7,309 nt of DNA from Spirochaetales bacterium UBA1265 (GTDB lineage Bacteria > Spirochaetota > Spirochaetia > Sphaerochaetales > Sphaerochaetaceae): NCBI GenBank assembly GCA_002308475.1, contig DBVL01000078.1, positions 1,685-8,993 on the forward strand, read 5' to 3'. The notes beneath the pieces are model-generated. The model searched no databases and was not told the DNA's origin. It saw nothing but the letters and a program-made list of their open reading frames with translations. Made by a program: the position numbers and the translations under genes. The first letter of the stretch is position 1. Each line of letters opens with the position of its first letter. This document shows, in pieces, positions 5,857 through 7,309 of this stretch.

Positions 5857-7309
5857 AGCAGCTCAAGCGGGTCTGTATCCACTTCTATATTCACTGAAGA
5901 GGGATTAAAGTCCTCAAGAGCCTCAGAGAGAGCGCTCAGCATGCAGGTCATGTCATACGACTTGAGAAGTACCTGGAAACGGTACTGCTCTCGGACCTTT
6001 TCAATCGGACACTCCTGAGCCCCGAAGACCTCAAAGCCTCCACCAAGTTTTCTAAGCCGTTTGGCAATCTCATCTGCAGCCCTATAGGCTTTCATCTTAT
6101 CCTTTGAGCGGAAAACAGTGTTTATCATCCGTGAAAAAGGCGGGAAGGAGAGCTGTCTTCTAACAGAAAGCTCGCTTTTGGCAAACTCCTCAACCTTACC
6201 TAAGGAGGCAAGTGAGATAGTCTCGTTGAAAGGCATTCTTGTCTGGATGATAACCTTTCCACTTTCATCAGAGCGTCCACTACGTCCGCTTACCTGAACC
6301 AGAAGATCAAAGGTTCTCTCAGCAGCTCTGAAATCCGGCATAAGAAGTCCACTATCTGCAAGAATTATTCCTACAAGTCTGACATTTGGAAAGTTCAGTC
6401 CCTTGGCAACCATCTGAGTCCCGAGGAGAATCTGGATATCTCCTTTTCCAAATGCAGTGAGAGTCTTATCAATTGTCTTCCTGTCCTTTGAAACCACATC
6501 TGTATCCAGACGGGCACAAACATGGGAAGGAAAGAGTTTTTTAATCTCATTTTCAACAAATTCTGTACCGACTCCGGAATACAATACATTAACAGAACCA
6601 CATTCAGGGCATACATGCCTGAGTTTTTCCCTGTGTCCACAGTAGTGACAAACCATCTCATCCTTGTTCCTGTGGTATGTCATGGCCACATCACAATGGG
6701 GGCACTTCAATTCATATCCGCAATTGTTACAATGGTAGTAGTATGAATAGCCACGCCTGTTGAGAAACAGGATTACCTGTTTGCCTTCTGAGAGGGTTCT
6801 ATGCATCTCCTGTTGCAGGGAAGTACTGATAAGGGCGTTTTCCTTGCTCATGTCAACAACAGTCACATGGGGCAGGGTACCTCCACCAACACGGTGAGTG
6901 AGGTTCAAACGCTTCATTTTCCCGCTTTCCATAAGGTGCCAGGCTTCAAGGCTGGGGGTAGCGCTTCCGAGGACAAGTTTTCCATCAGTGTTATTCAGAC
7001 GCTTTTGAGCAACCTGGCGGGCATGGTAACGGGGAGAGTTTGAACTCTTGTATGAATTCTCATGCTCCTCATCTATTATTATCATCTTCAGGTTCTCAAA
7101 CGGGGCAAAGACAGCGCTTCTAGCACCTATGACAAAACTCACCTCGCCACGCTTTATCTTTCTCCACTGCATAATCCTCTGAGATTCCGTCATTCCGGAG
7201 TGAAGAATGGCAACATTTCCCTTGAAACGCTTGATTACCTGCTGGGCAAGCTGATGCGTAAGTGTAATCTCAGGAACAAGATAGATAACCTGTCCACCGT
7301 CAGAGATAA
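5853..7309 (-). CDS. priA: Primosomal protein N' (PriA helicase), 5'-truncated by window edge
   Basis: PriA recognises stalled or collapsed replication forks, unwinds DNA 3' to 5' and reloads the replisome. The frame stays open through 7309, past the ATG at 7193, so 484 C-terminal residues are present. The N-terminal DNA-binding domain and Walker A motif lie outside the window. Visible in order are YLVPEITLT, LHSGMTESQR, IGARSAVFAPF, the Walker B-type DEEH followed by PRYHARQVA, LGSATPSLEAW and FLNRRGYSYYYHC. Then comes a zinc-binding region with eight Cys in four CxxC pairs (CNNC, CPHC, CHYC, CPEC), and GTEFVENEI, GTQMVAKGLNFP, PDFRAAERTFDLLVQ and SGRSGR. Motif VI reads QVSGRSGR where QVAGRAGR is usual, a mild change. 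def follows after 39 bases; the priA-def-fmt order is common in bacteria. Confidence 0.97.
   Translation of the reverse strand, partial: ISDGGQVIYLVPEITLTHQLAQQVIKRFKGNVAILHSGMTESQRIMQWRKIKRGEVSFVIGARSAVFAPFENLKMIIIDEEHENSYKSSNSPRYHARQVAQKRLNNTDGKLVLGSATPSLEAWHLMESGKMKRLNLTHRVGGGTLPHVTVVDMSKENALISTSLQQEMHRTLSEGKQVILFLNRRGYSYYYHCNNCGYELKCPHCDVAMTYHRNKDEMVCHYCGHREKLRHVCPECGSVNVLYSGVGTEFVENEIKKLFPSHVCARLDTDVVSKDRKTIDKTLTAFGKGDIQILLGTQMVAKGLNFPNVRLVGIILADSGLLMPDFRAAERTFDLLVQVSGRSGRSDESGKVIIQTRMPFNETISLASLGKVEEFAKSELSVRRQLSFPPFSRMINTVFRSKDKMKAYRAADEIAKRLRKLGGGFEVFGAQECPIEKVREQYRFQVLLKSYDMTCMLSALSEALEDFNPSSVNIEVDTDPLELL

Noticed and set aside
6600..6760. Cys-rich cluster considered as a separate zinc-ribbon or rubredoxin-like protein
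   Set aside because: The four CxxC pairs are in frame inside PriA, at the place of its known zinc-binding region.

Overview
The window is gene-dense protein-coding DNA of middling GC content from a Gram-negative-type bacterium. It has no RNA gene, insertion sequence, CRISPR array or non-coding stretch longer than about 100 bases. Signal peptides on a predicted outer-membrane-type protein and on a periplasmic-type FKBP point to a double-membrane cell. The mix of genes and the look of the proteins (an FKBP with an N-terminal domain, a TIGR01212 radical SAM protein, a small beta-rich exported protein) would suit a spirochaete such as a Treponema or Sphaerochaeta relative. That is an impression without a search, and I hold it loosely.

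One plus-strand gene, radC, is cut by the left edge (1-504). Everything else lies on the minus strand and reads right to left: priA (cut by the right edge), def, fmt, a TIGR01212-type radical SAM gene, an exported FKBP-type peptidyl-prolyl isomerase, a sugar-phosphate-type nucleotidyltransferase, a small exported beta-rich protein, and a six-helix DUF308/HdeD-like membrane protein. The last of these converges on radC with only 3 bases between the stop codons.

The minus-strand genes are packed like an operon. def and fmt overlap, fmt and the radical SAM gene are 7 bases apart, the radical SAM and FKBP genes overlap as ATGA, and the nucleotidyltransferase and beta-rich genes overlap as TAATG. 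The only real gap is 97 bases (2550-2646). It holds a weak terminator-like hairpin and a weak promoter candidate, and probably splits the run into two units: priA to FKBP, and nucleotidyltransferase to DUF308. A better promoter candidate overlaps the end of priA, just before def.

def and fmt form the N-formylmethionine cycle: Fmt formylates initiator Met-tRNA, and Def removes the formyl group from new proteins. PriA restarts replication forks, and the priA-def-fmt order is common in bacteria. The FKBP probably helps fold exported proteins. The second unit looks like cell-envelope functions, but only by domain type.

The main anomaly is the radical SAM gene. Its conserved N-terminal third and conserved C-terminal two thirds lie in different frames, so it is frameshifted as given: a pseudogene, a sequence error, or less likely a recoding site. 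Its start codon can also be buried in a 9-bp RNA stem with the end of fmt, which suggests translational coupling. I see no clearly novel multi-gene system; the rest is housekeeping and envelope genes.
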